NCBI GenBank assembly: GCA_910591455.2 | Contig: OU342819.1 | Coordinates: 15,044,262-15,108,261 of the forward strand | Origin: Pholis gunnellus | Lineage: Eukaryota > Chordata > Actinopteri > Perciformes > Pholidae | Reading direction: 5' to 3' | Length of the DNA: 64,000 bases | Shown here: piece by piece, positions 51,047-62,977 of the stretch | How the letters are laid out: each line of letters begins with the position of its first letter | Position numbering within the stretch: position 1 is the stretch's first letter | Notes under the pieces: model-generated | Database searches by the model: none | What the model saw: the letters and a program-made list of their open reading frames with translations, nothing else | Told to the model about the DNA's origin: nothing | Made by a program: the position numbers and the translations under genes

Positions 51047-54000
51047 AAAAAAAGACAATTATTTTGTAACAGACACCAAAAAACTTTGGTCTAGAAGGAA
51101 AAAACATGATCAAATAATTATTCAAACCCACCAATCAAAATGAACAGTGCTGGAAACGTATACAAATACATCCTGTAAATAAAGCTCTGCGCTCAATGCT
51201 GCAGATAAATCAAGTGGCATTTGGAGGTGATCCAAGTAAAGCACATAGCCATGCGATTTGTCATTCAAAACACATTCAGGCGGTGCACAACTGTGCTTCC
51301 AGAGTATAAAGTAAACACCCCTACTCTTATCTTGCACAAAAGATGCCAATTTGACTCCCCAACCACTCTTACAAAGATCACTCGCCCAAAAATATCCACC
51401 AGCTCCTCCCTTTGACAGAACACCTCAGCTTGTTCCGAGTCTTTGCCTCATTACACTGAATTGCAGCTGTGAATTAAGGCCTCAAATAGAGCACGTAGCA
51501 ATGCCAAATGATGGGTAAGAGACAAACACAAAAACAAACAGGTGTGCCTTCACTTTACGCTTCAGTGACGGCGAGTTTGCACTCTGAGCTTGAGCAAGAG
51601 CTTGTCAGGCACACATGGAGGCAGGCAGAGAAACAACACAGAGAGAGGGACAAACATCAACACAAGGATTAACACAAAATCAGCTAAAAGCCCAGTTTCT
51701 GTGTAACTTGTGAAGATATTTGTCTCCTTCCAAGTAGTCTGAGCGGGAAGGTTTATTTCTTCATGACACTTACTGGTTGTGTCTCTTCTCTCTAGTAAAT
51801 CAACCTTAAGTGGCCCGAGATGTTTTCTCGCTGTCGCTGTCGAAACAGTGGAAATCCAACTGAGTACAGCACAACATTGATTCTCTATAAGTGAAGAAGA
51901 AGTAGAGCAAACTAAGTTGACCCATGTGATTGTGTTGAGGGAATGATAGTATGTAGTACTTGTGCATAGTCTGTATATTTGGCCACTGTTTCCTGGCCTA
52001 TATTTAGAGATTTTTGTGATGGTCACATTTACACACCTATGCCAGCGCACCATGATGTTTTACATGGCACACACAGAAGCACAGACAGTAATGTCAGTGG
52101 AAGAACAACCTTAAAAACATTTGGAAAAACTGACTTATTCAGACACTTATTGTAATTAATTGCCATGGATAGTGCCAAGAGTAATCACAGGGATCGGCTC
52201 ATCTGCCAACAGCCTGAGGTCTCCTTCCTAGCAAAGTCCTGCTTATCACTGAGCTAACAGCTAATATTAGGGGGGGTTACATTGACTTGAATTATGGCAC
52301 TTTCTACTCAGTAAAAGTGAGTATTTGGCAAAGGTAAAACACAACACTATCGTGATGTGTTCACATTTAATCTTGTAAAATGTATTTATCTTGCGAGAGA
52401 TCATTTTTGTAGGCCAACCACAAATGTTAGCATCGCACTGGTTCCCTTGAAAAAAAAAGCCAATGGGATTTTTCCATTGGAGTTTGGATTATTGCAGAAA
52501 ATAGGCTCAGTGGCAAAGACAAGTTTATAATATTTACATGTTTTGTTCAGCAAGATGATCTTCACAAATGAACACCAATGCAATTATTCACAATAAAGAA
52601 TGATTTACTCACAATCCGATACAGAACAATCAGCAATCCTATACCTAGCGACCATGACTTCAATCATATGTGGTATATTAACAGCCACGGTAATTAAATT
52701 ACATTTGCACACTGACAGATTCAAAAATGTTATTGAAAAAGATCGACAAAGATCAACAAAGCTTTGACTACAGTCACAACTTACCAGTGACCTTAAACAT
52801 GACCTTTAACATTTAGGTGGCTAACAAGTGAATACTCAACGGTCGATAAGGTCTGAAAGGGATTAGTGGAGGCAATTGACAATGATCTGGCCTGATGAAT
52901 GGCTGCACATTAGAGCAGCCTAGTAAACGGTGAAATGATTAAAGACAGCGGCCAAGAGGGAGCTGCTTGGTTGATATCAATTAAAGCAATGGAAAATAAT
53001 GCAATGGTTACTGTTCATAACTGTCGCTGGGTATTTCATCATGGGTGATAACACGCATGCAAGGCAATCTCAATGATATATTAGAGTACACAACTGCTTA
53101 ATGATAAATGTGGGCTTATTAAAGTTGCCTATACTTGAGTATTCAGTAAATACATTTTAGGCTGTTAAAAGTTGAATTCCAATCACACTTAAAGGGAGGG
53201 AGCAATTGAGGGGAACCAAATACCTGCAGATAGGATGGCAATACACTCTTTCTCAATAACTTTTAACTACAACAGCATAACATTTTCTGGATCAATAAAC
53301 TGTCACACCAATGTACCTTCAAGAGAGGAGAGTAAATAAGCCAATAAATCCCAGACTGTAACAAACAATAGATGAGAAGTCTGAGATGACACGCCTGGAA
53401 TTTGATGTGCATCTCTGTAGTCACAGCATATCCGCAGACCCCCTCTGCCTCCCACCCGCTGAGTGTCTCTGTCACACCAAGCTAACGCAGAACCCCCACT
53501 ATGCGATCAATACAGATATCTGCTTTAATAGTTTTATACTCTCTCTCTTCCTTCCCCTCTCTCCCTGCCTGTGATGAGTGACTGAACATGACATTAAACC
53601 ATGACAATCCCAGCACATCTCCCCTTCCTTGCATCATCAAGGGCTCCTTTCCTTGTCAGTCTGACCTTCAATTACCAAAGCAGAAGTGGACACTAATTTG
53701 CTCCAAGTTTTATCAACCATATTGCTTACACTTAGCATATACTGTTGCATCGACTCTTGGCAGTGAAGAAGACAAAGCTCATAAGTCACAGAGCTTTCCA
53801 TCAGGCACTACAAAGCATCCTACTTTGTGCTGCTTGCATGTTGTAAAAAAAGCTCCACGTACAAAAGGAGATTCATCACCTCGGTCTCAAGTGGGGATAG
53901 ACATTTGCATATACCGTACGCACGCACTCATACGAATATTCAGAAGCAAGTTCCTACCTCATCCCAGCTCAGAAACAATGACACCCTAATCCGAGGACAA

Positions 54001-55706
54001 TACGGGCACTAATCCACACAAAACAGGGATTGTATGAAGAGACAAACGTGGGAGAGAGGAAGAGAAAGAGTCAGCACGCTAACAAGCAAAGGAGGCTAAT
54101 CCTGATGAGAGATAGAGGCTGGGCGAGAGGGATAAAAAATGACTGTTAGGGAGGGCAAGATAGATGGAGCAAAATGAAAGTGGGAGAATGGAAGTATGGA
54201 TAAAGGAGAGGGGTAGAAGTAAGGTTCAGAGATAAATGGTAAGTACATTTCGTTTAGTACTTTCTTTACCTCACAGAGTAATGTAAATATGCAACAACTG
54301 ATAAAATCCACCAATGTCAATGGCCTTTTCAAAATCAATGGCTGCCGGGTAAAACTGAGAAACCAGTGGATTGCTGATTTCCCCCTTATGACTGGAAAGA
54401 AGGGTGTGTTACCTGCATGCCAGATTAATGACAGCACACAAGTCCAAACTACCTCCTAAGTTACTTTATGACTGGTAAATGACAAGCAAAGCAGCATTTG
54501 AAAGTTATTTTATTTAAACACATTTTTTTCAATTCAACAATCCGGCACAGTGCTCACTCTACATAAAACACACCGGGGCTACATCACGTGACTTTCAGCA
54601 AACTTCACAGAGAACAATAAGGGCAACAGAACCTGGTCTCGCTCAGCTACGTTAGCATAAAAAAGGAAAACCCCAAAAGATGAAATACTCAAACTAACAA
54701 TCAAACTAGTCATGGCTCACCTCATTGTTAGTAAAGTTAATGTGCACATCGTACATATAACTGAAGAATAGAATTCATCCCAATACCTCTCACTGCAAAG
54801 GGGTCACAGCTGCAAAAGGAAAACTATCACCCGCTCGCTGCTAAGGGTTACCCAAGGCTGGAATTAATGAGACAAAATCAAAGTTGACGATCCAGAGGAC
54901 TGAACAGATGACATTTACAAGAGGCCAACCAAGGCACTTAATTACACGCTTTCATAGAGTGGCAGAATTAGTGTGCAAGAGTGGTACCACACATAAACAG
55001 CGAAGGAATATCAACATTAGTAACCTTTTGAAGAAGTCAAACAGAACAGGTAAAGGGGAGGAAGTGTTTTGGGTGACATTTCATGCGGTCAAAACCCAAT
55101 AACAGAGTGCGAGTGTCAGAGGAGAAGTGAGAGCAGTGCTTTTTGGGAAGATGAGCTCACTGACTAAAAAATGCATGGCTTCGGAGCGGATGAGCGCCGT
55201 GCATGAGTAACGGTGCAGCAAATGTGCCATGTGGCGTTCCTTGAGTTCCTCTCCTGCTTTTTTGCAGGAAGATTTCCTCATAGCTTAATCCATTACCTCA
55301 CAGCTGTGAGTCATCCTTGTCTTTCCATCCCTCACACTTCAAAATCATTATCTCCTTTTCTGTCTATTTGTCTATTCCTATTTTTCCTCATCTCCTATTC
55401 CATACGCTCTATCTTTCCATCTCCCTCTCACTTCTTTCTGAGGCTAACCCCTCTCTACCAGTTGATGTCTCCTTTCCTGTGTCTCCCCCTTGTCTTTCCT
55501 CACAATCTCCCTCTCTCTTTGTTAGGATGCAGTGAGGGTAGGCCTTGCCAGTGTGTCGTCTGTCAGTGTGGAAACAGGAGGCAGCACAGAGAGCCTTTCA
55601 CAGAAGCCAAACTAGAGACAGGCATGAGAGAAGCACCTCAGTGTCCACTCTCCCTGACTGCAAAACAGACAACTTTGTATGTGTGTGCATTATAGAAATG
55701 CTCACA

Positions 55707-55710
<4 letters not shown>

Positions 55711-55742
<32 letters not shown>
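55711..55742. repeat. (CA)16 microsatellite
   Basis: A perfect CA run of 16 units. It is translated as Thr-His repeats in a spurious 181-codon frame. Confidence 0.97.
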
Positions 55743-55743
<1 letters not shown>

Positions 55744-55927
55744 CACTGTCAAAACCCGCCCACTGCCCTAGTATTCGCCTCAGTCTGTCTGTCACTTTGT
55801 GCCACTGTCACACTGCTCACACCTTAGTTGCTTCCCCACAGTGGGACTGGCTCCCTTTGCTGCGGTCCACCAACATGTGTTCAGCTTGTTATAAAGTCAC
55901 ACTCATATTTTCTCTCATACAATCAAA

Positions 55928-55954
55928 ACACACACACACACACACACACACACA
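55928..55954. repeat. (AC)n microsatellite
   Basis: About 13 AC units, 190 bases from the previous CA run. Confidence 0.97.
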
Positions 55955-58583
55955 GATGCGTTTTGCTCCAGGCCATTCAGTCAATCATCCCTATACAACA
56001 GGGTCACATTTCCAGGGAGACTGCATGTATTTTTTTCACAATTGCTCTTCGTCTTCTTTAAAATTGAGCTCATTTTTAATCATGGATTAATTTTAGGGCT
56101 GCATTTTTTGGACACCAGAGAAACAGCAAATATTCAACGCTTCAGGGGAAGGAGGGTTCCTGCACATATATGTTACTTGGGCGAGTTGCCTAGGTATACT
56201 CATCATCATCATGATGATTATCATCATCATTCAGTTTCTTTTAATTGAAAACCTTGGAAAAAACTTTGAGGGATTTTCATGTTCAATGGTGCCGAGGTAT
56301 GAATACAAAAAGTGGAGACTCAAATAGCAATAAAGAAGACTGCAATTAAGAGAAAAAAAGTGTGCATAACTGATAAATATTTGGATGAAGTGATGAATCT
56401 CAAGGTTCGGTGATATACTGCATCTGAAGGTTTGCAACTGGAAATGGCTGCCTGCCCATAAATAACATCCCCGAGGTCCAATACATAGTGAAAAACTGCT
56501 TCAGCATTTCTTTTATTTATAAATAATGAAGAGCAAGATTTATTTTAAAAAATAAAGCCCCATTTCAATCTCAGGTTTGCTAACAACATGTCAATATTAT
56601 ATATACTTGTATACAGATCATTCCTAGCGAGACATACATAGGGGCGAGCGCACTATCCGTCACTGAGAAGAATGCGATCCGTGAAGAATAAATACAAGAC
56701 TAGACCCGTCTGTCAAGACAAAAAAGAAAAGAAAAGAAAAAGAATAACTGCTTACCAAAATTGAAAATCTAATACCTACCCAAAGAACCAAAATCAGAGT
56801 AGTTGAATAATTTGGTCAGGCCTAATTGGTTTCTATTATCTTTTTAAAATGGTATTATTGTGAGCGACATTGTTCAAGAGCTTACTTTTTCTTGTTTTAC
56901 CACATATCAACTTGTCTTTTCTATAAAAAGGTGTGTATATTTCACTAGAGCCTCCTTATAACGTACACTATATTTGGTTTTTGTATTACTGGATGCATAG
57001 GTTTGCAAGAGAAGTGGTCAAAAAAGGCACATTTACATCACCTGCTGATTCAAGAACAGTTCAAGGGGGAAGTATACAATCTATAAATCATATATATATA
57101 CACAGCTTATGCCTTGTAATCAGTCTTTTATTTTTGGTGAGTTAATTACTTGTGTACATAGTGTCATCCCTAGTGAGAAAAGCATATGTAGTCACCCACG
57201 CAGACAGCTATATAGTGGTGTTATAGCTGGACAAATGCACACACTTCTTGGCTCGCTCTAAGGCACTGCAAACAAACTCACCCGACGCCATGGGTTCACA
57301 GGGAAGGTTGACCTTTCTGTACATGCTCCACTGCGCAGTGTACTCCTGTGTCCACTTGTGCGAATGTGTGCACTTGAATGTCTTCTGTGCAGATGTGTCT
57401 GTGTGCAACTATGGTGTGGGGAGTGTTGTATTCCACTCCTTATCTGGAGAGCAAAACAACAACTTGTCCTGACCACAGACTAGACCATGTCTTGCCACCC
57501 AGAAAACAAATAGAGGGCTATATGGAATGAGGGTAGACATCCAAACAAATGTGTGAGTCTTGCTGTGCTTTGCAAAGCAGATGTGCCTGCCAATGACTTG
57601 TGGGGCAATGGGAACTGTCAAGAGCTCTCTTAGCTCATGTCAGTTCTATAAAAAGAGAGAAAATAAATAAATAAAATATGAAGATAATCCCAAAAAGTTG
57701 GATTCAGTATAAAATATTAACATAATGTGAAGCATGGAAAGAGACTGCTGTAAGACTTTGGACAACTACATCACGGTACAAGTAATTTGTAGTTTAAAAC
57801 AATATAATGCATGAATATAAGGGAAATTATTCTTCAGAGTTAGTGTTTAACTTCACTCACTATGCGCGAATAATTCTATTTGTTCAGAAATAAAACAAAT
57901 TTAACAGTCTCTGTGGAGAATACAAGAGGGATAGAGCCACAAAACATTATTTGCTTCTAATAGTCATCTCAAATTATTGGGGTTAATTGGCAATTCACCA
58001 ATTTAGTGGTGAAGATGAAACACAAGGCTTTAAAAAAACTAATGCACTATGAGTAAAGTGCACAAAATCCATCGACACGTCTTGAGTGTCGTCTGAATGT
58101 TTCTGGTGCATTGGAATATTGATGTAGAGTGTTTGTGAAAGTCAGTGTGCATGCCAGGCATAGTAATCTATGTGTGTTTATGTAAAAGTGTGTGTGAGCA
58201 GAAACAGTCTTCATTAGGCTGACGGAGAACTGACACACAACAATCAGCCATTAATTAAGTGTCAGAAGCATTTAACAGTCAGACACGCTGGCGGCCGATT
58301 CCCATGCCAGACTCTAATAACAGCTACAATCTGCCAGAGAGGAAGCTCTGCTTACCCGGACGTGCCAGACAGCACACATTTTCCAAGAAAATGAGAATGC
58401 ATTCAATACAATTAAAGCCACAATAGCTGGGCTTCCATTTAATATTAAAAAGTCCAGGCTCTTGAACCCCACTCTAATAAGAAGCAGTTGTTCCTGGCTT
58501 CTTACAGTCCCTGCACTTACAGTGTCTCTGCCTGTCACGGTGGCATTCTGCATGGGATAAAGCTGCACCACGTCAACAAATAA

Positions 58584-58588
<5 letters not shown>

Positions 58589-58655
<67 letters not shown>
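58589..58655. repeat. (AT)33 microsatellite
   Basis: An uninterrupted AT dinucleotide run of about 67 bases, able to extrude as a cruciform. Open frames of alternating Tyr-Ile across it are artefacts. Confidence 0.98.
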
Positions 58656-58659
<4 letters not shown>

Positions 58660-58676
58660 TACTGCTACTGCTACTA

Positions 58677-58750
58677 CAGAGAGCAGTCAAGGTAGTTAAA
58701 CCGGAAATTATCACAGCAAGCAATAGGCAGTGATATCAAGCCTGTCAAGA
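58677..58750. repeat. Short local duplication, copy 1
   Basis: CAGAGAGCAGTCAAGGTAGT here is repeated with one mismatch (CAGAGAGCAGTCAAGGTATT) at 59361, and both are followed 40-50 bases later by TGATATCAA. This copy lies just right of the long (AT)n tract. Confidence 0.6.
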
Positions 58751-59285
58751 TTTTATTTCAAACTTGTTCCTGGTTGTTTTTCTCATTTTCTTACCCTTTT
58801 CAGATTCTAAAGTACTTGTTATTCTCCTGCCGTTTACTTTAATACAGTGTCAAGCTTGAACTTAAGATATCCACTAAGCTGCGCAGGTTTGTTTTGTTGC
58901 ATAAAAAACAAAAGCAAAAAATCATGTTGCAAGAGACTGGTTTCTTCACTAAGTAGCCTGTTCAACAGCCCATCTTCAGTCTGAAAGACAGGCCTGGGTT
59001 TGCAAACCACTCACACAATGGAGTGTTAAGAAGGGCATAGTGAGTAAGTGGTTATAATCACTGCTCCAGCCAGCAGGAGCAGTGCTGAGCACTGATTTAA
59101 ACACTCACACACCTCTTGGATAACATGGAAAAAATAAATAAACAAATCAGATGACATGGTTTTAGCATAATTTAGAGCATGAGCTAGAGGGGACTTACAA
59201 AATGCCCCCTGTTGGCTAAGGAGTCCCCTGTTGGTGAATGTATTAAAGTGCTGAAGTTTGATGTTAGATAGGAAGGTAAGTGCTC

Positions 59286-59320
59286 TCACACACACACACA
59301 CAAACACACACACACATATA
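59286..59320. repeat. Interrupted (CA)n microsatellite
   Basis: A CA run with a CAAACA interruption, ending in TATA. Confidence 0.95.
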
Positions 59321-59360
59321 CACATTTACCATATAAAATGCATTCAAAACCAGCCCAGCA

Positions 59361-59435
59361 CAGAGAGCAGTCAAGGTATTTAGACTTACAGTCAGCAGAC
59401 AGCCATGTTTGAGCTGAAAATGATATCAAAGCTTG
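59361..59435. repeat. Short local duplication, copy 2
   Basis: This is the partner of 58677-58750. It lies about 40 bases right of the CA-rich tract at 59286-59320, so both copies sit on the same side of a microsatellite. Confidence 0.6.
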
Positions 59436-60900
59436 TACGACATAGTTTTTTAACATATTTATTCTAATATAGACTATAATCCACAGCCTCTATTCAACAA
59501 TATGTGTAGGGCATCATAACAAACTCCCATGCCTAATGCAGCTGCCAGCAGTTTGACACCATGTTGAATAGTGTCCGTGGACTTCCCTGGTCCCTAACCT
59601 TCTGCCAGAGTACACTCACAGACCAAAAAGCATGTTTTAAGGCTATATATTTACCATGAATAATGTACTGAACTGGGGAAAGCTAGTACTTTTGATTTAT
59701 TTATGTTTTATAATATACAGTAGTTACAGCCCTGTATACAGACATTCATGTACAAAACAGTGAAAAAGCAATGTTTAAATTACATGTAATAATCTAAAGT
59801 TCCAAATATGATGTCAGCCTACAGGCTCAATTATTCTTCAAAGGCAAATTAGAGCTAAGTAACATCTGATCAAATGAAACCATGCTTTTAAAGGTTTTGT
59901 TAAAACTAATGTTATTAGTAAGTACTCATATGGCTACTGAGTACTCAAATGTAAGTATTTGCACATATCAAACATTTTCAGCAGTAACATAGCAATAACC
60001 TGCGGTTTTGTAATGCTTATTGACAAAGCAAAAGCTCCTTAACAGCTACAGAGATAAAACATGGGACAATGGTACAATCCATCCATTCCATGCGGACTGT
60101 ATATGAAATGCCTTCGTGTTTAAACGCAAACAGGGACACACAATTCTGTTGAAAATTCTACAAGAAATAATGCATTAGCAGCTGAACTGACAGCATTTTA
60201 GAATTTTGGTACATTCATTTGTTTACATGTGTTAGAGGCATGTCCTTTATGTTTCTATATGTTATTTGTTTTCTTCTTGCACAATGATTGCTTTTTTCAT
60301 TTGCTCATTTAATCCAAAAAGTGGACTGTTGTTTGTAGCCTAACAGTAATCTGTTAATAGCAGACTGCATTGCTAATATTGTGAGACGGCAGACTACATC
60401 AATAGAGAAAAGACAGGAATATAATATTGCTATTGAATGAGGCTGAATATATAATCAAAATCAATCAAACAATCCATGTAAATTGCTCTTTGGCAAACAA
60501 TTACTGTTGTGCATCTTTCCTAATCAAAGTCAATTTTACCAGAGCGAGCAGCAAACAACATCCAAGGAAATTATCCCAGGGGAACTCAGCAGGTTATTAA
60601 ACCCCCTCAACCCCTCCCTTTAAATTACAGATGCAAACACACAAACAGGGCCATAATGTACCCCTAATTAGAATGTGTATTAGTCCCTATGGAGGGAAAA
60701 TAGAACATTATGGTTGTAGGATTTGATCCAGGTCTATACTTGTCTTGCGCCTCTGTCATCACACTCTCATTTGGCCAACTCCCCGACTTAAGGGGACGAG
60801 CCTCATTTTTCAATTAGGCACTAGACCCACTCATGCTTCACTGCTTTCTCATCACCCTCATCTACTCTGCCCCCACCTTCCTCTCTCATGCTAATAGGAA

Positions 60901-60944
60901 GGAGGGAAAGAGAGGGAGGGGGGCGGGGGGGGTGGTCGAAGGGG
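60901..60944 (+). other. G-rich tract with G-quadruplex potential
   Basis: The plus strand has GGAGGG, GAGGGAGGGGGG and CGGGGGGGGTGG in close succession, giving at least four G runs of three or more separated by short loops. On the transcript (minus) sense this is a C-rich tract, so any quadruplex would form in DNA on the non-template strand's partner rather than in the pre-mRNA. Confidence 0.6.
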
Positions 60945-62563
60945 AGTAGATAGAGACGCTATTGTAGATCAGCTCTGATGGATGCAGAAGGAGAAGACTC
61001 CCTCTGTTTCTCCTTTACCCACTTTCACAGAAACATGTTATTGCTTATTATGACTATTTTTTACACCAAACCCGTCATATATCTACATCTATATCTTTTG
61101 ACTAATTAACAATTTATTTAGATTTTCCGTTTTAAAGCCTTCATAATGCAATGCTATGAAGAGTAAAGTATCGAAAGATGGAGATATGAAAACACGCAAA
61201 ACTGGTTTAAAAAGACGAATACAAAATGACTTTGTGAAATATTATGTACATGCCATTTTTATTCCTATTTCAGACACCTACAGTGACTTAATGCTGAGGA
61301 GGCAGGCTTTGTGAGTCGTGCGGCAGGGCTGGCTGTATTTTTTTTTTTCTTTTTTGGCTGACCCAGTTGGTAGGCACATAGAATATGCAACTAAGACACA
61401 GACGGTAGAGAAACACCACGGTACTTTAACATTCAAGACGGAGGAAGGACGGGCGATAGCATTAGGGAAGAGGCAACGAAACATGGGGGCCATGCAGGTT
61501 GAGATTCGCAGTAGAGACAAAATGGAAAAAAGACGAGTAAAAAAGGAGAGAGAAAAAAGATGGAGAGAAAACATGCAAAGATGGAGCGCAAGGAATGCAG
61601 TAAAGACATGAAGAGATAAGAGTTCTCTTCTACTCCCAGTAGATATGTTCAGAGGCTTTGCAAATGTTTCTAATTCCCTTTGCCTCCATTAACCTCCTTC
61701 TCCATAGCTACAGATTAAGCATGAATACAGAGTTCGCAAAGAGATGAAGAAGAGAAAGAATGGAATAAGACGGGATCAAGGAGTCTGGTGGTTGCCATGG
61801 TGATGAGAGGGGAGAGATTCCAGAGTGGTCTCAGCCATTACGCAGTGTGTTGGGGAGATGGACTGTGCAGCACTTAGGCTTATTGCAGTGTGGGCTGAGC
61901 AGATATCTAATATAGACGAGATGGGCTTGCACCAAAATGGTGGATGGTAAGCACAGTCCAAATAAAAAGAGGCTGGAGAATACTTCAAGGCTTCACTGCC
62001 AAAAGCTGTGCTGAGAAAAGCCAATCGGGCTAAGACAAGAAGACACTTATCCCATTTGAGAAGACAAAGCCTCACACACATACCCAGTGATGTCTACACT
62101 GAGACATACTAAGGCACAGAGACAAATAAGAACATAATCAGGGCTACATTGATGCTCTCCCACAACAGCTAAGTACAACCACTCTATTTATACAAGGCCA
62201 ATAACAACAGTTGACTTATTTGGCTAGGCACTGGGTCATATGTAATGAGCAAGCGCAACGACAGCTAAAGATAGGACAGTAGTTTTATTATCAACCAATA
62301 GCATAATGCAAAAGGAGCAAGATCCAAATTGAGAAACAATCTTTTGTTATAAACATTGCGTACGCACAAAACGTGGCCTGAAAGAGACATACTCAACCTC
62401 CCGATCAACAGTTGTGATCTATAAAAAAGCAATTTAACAGGAGAATGTGCGCACCTGTGCAGACAATTTTGGATATAGGGTAAATTGGCGACACAGATAG
62501 TGAGGTAGTGAATCGATGCCAGATGTATTAATGATGCCTCTTACACGTTCAATTTCACTCAAA

Positions 62564-62977
62564 GGAATACTTCACCAAAAAAAAAAGACCATTTGTATAT
62601 TAATTACTCACCACTTGCTACCTTGAATTCTTGAAGAAAAATGTGTTTTTCTTGCAGGCCTCCAAGTTGAACGGAGAATGGGAAAGAAAACAGAGTGACT
62701 CCTTGATGAATTGAAATTAATTGAAATCCTAATTGGGCTCCAGGTGTCACAACGGCAAACCTATTTCAAAAACTGGATAAATTAGACTTGGCTTGTACTG
62801 TACAAACTGTGTGTGGGTTCGTTAACAGATTTTTGATTGAGTTTTGCTGTTGTTAAACCTGGACCGCATTTACTTCAATTCATCAAGGATTTACTCCGTC
62901 GTTAGGCTCTCCGTTCCCCGTGGAGCTGGGAAAAAAACATTTTCTTCAACAATTCAAGGTAACACGCAGTGAGCAAC
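62564..62977. mobile_element. Palindromic (MITE-like) fish repeat
   Basis: Two arms of about 105-113 bases face each other. The left arm, 62603-62715, includes TACCTTGAATTCTTGAAGAA, GAACGGAGA and TCCTTGATGAATTGAA. The right arm, 62874-62977, is its diverged reverse complement, including TTCAATTCATCAAGGA, CTCTCCGTTCC and TTCAACAATTCAAGGTAAC. They enclose a spacer of about 160 bases. The left end adds GGAATACTTCACC before the arm; the matching right terminus is missing, so the right side is probably truncated. A repeat of this form is widespread in spiny-rayed fish as I remember it. It has no coding capacity. Confidence 0.75.

Noticed and set aside
51562..52053. 163-codon minus-strand open frame with a hydrophobic segment near the C-terminus.
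   Set aside because: No domain, no splice context and no family resemblance; frames of 140-180 codons are expected by chance in 64 kb and several others occur.
55545..56090. 181-codon plus-strand open frame, the longest in the window.
   Set aside because: It runs through two CA microsatellites read as Thr-His repeats and has no recognisable domain.
61318..61611. 97-codon charged plus-strand frame (Lys/Arg/Glu-rich).
   Set aside because: The charge pattern comes from a purine-rich strand; no homology is recognised and it lies antisense in an intron.
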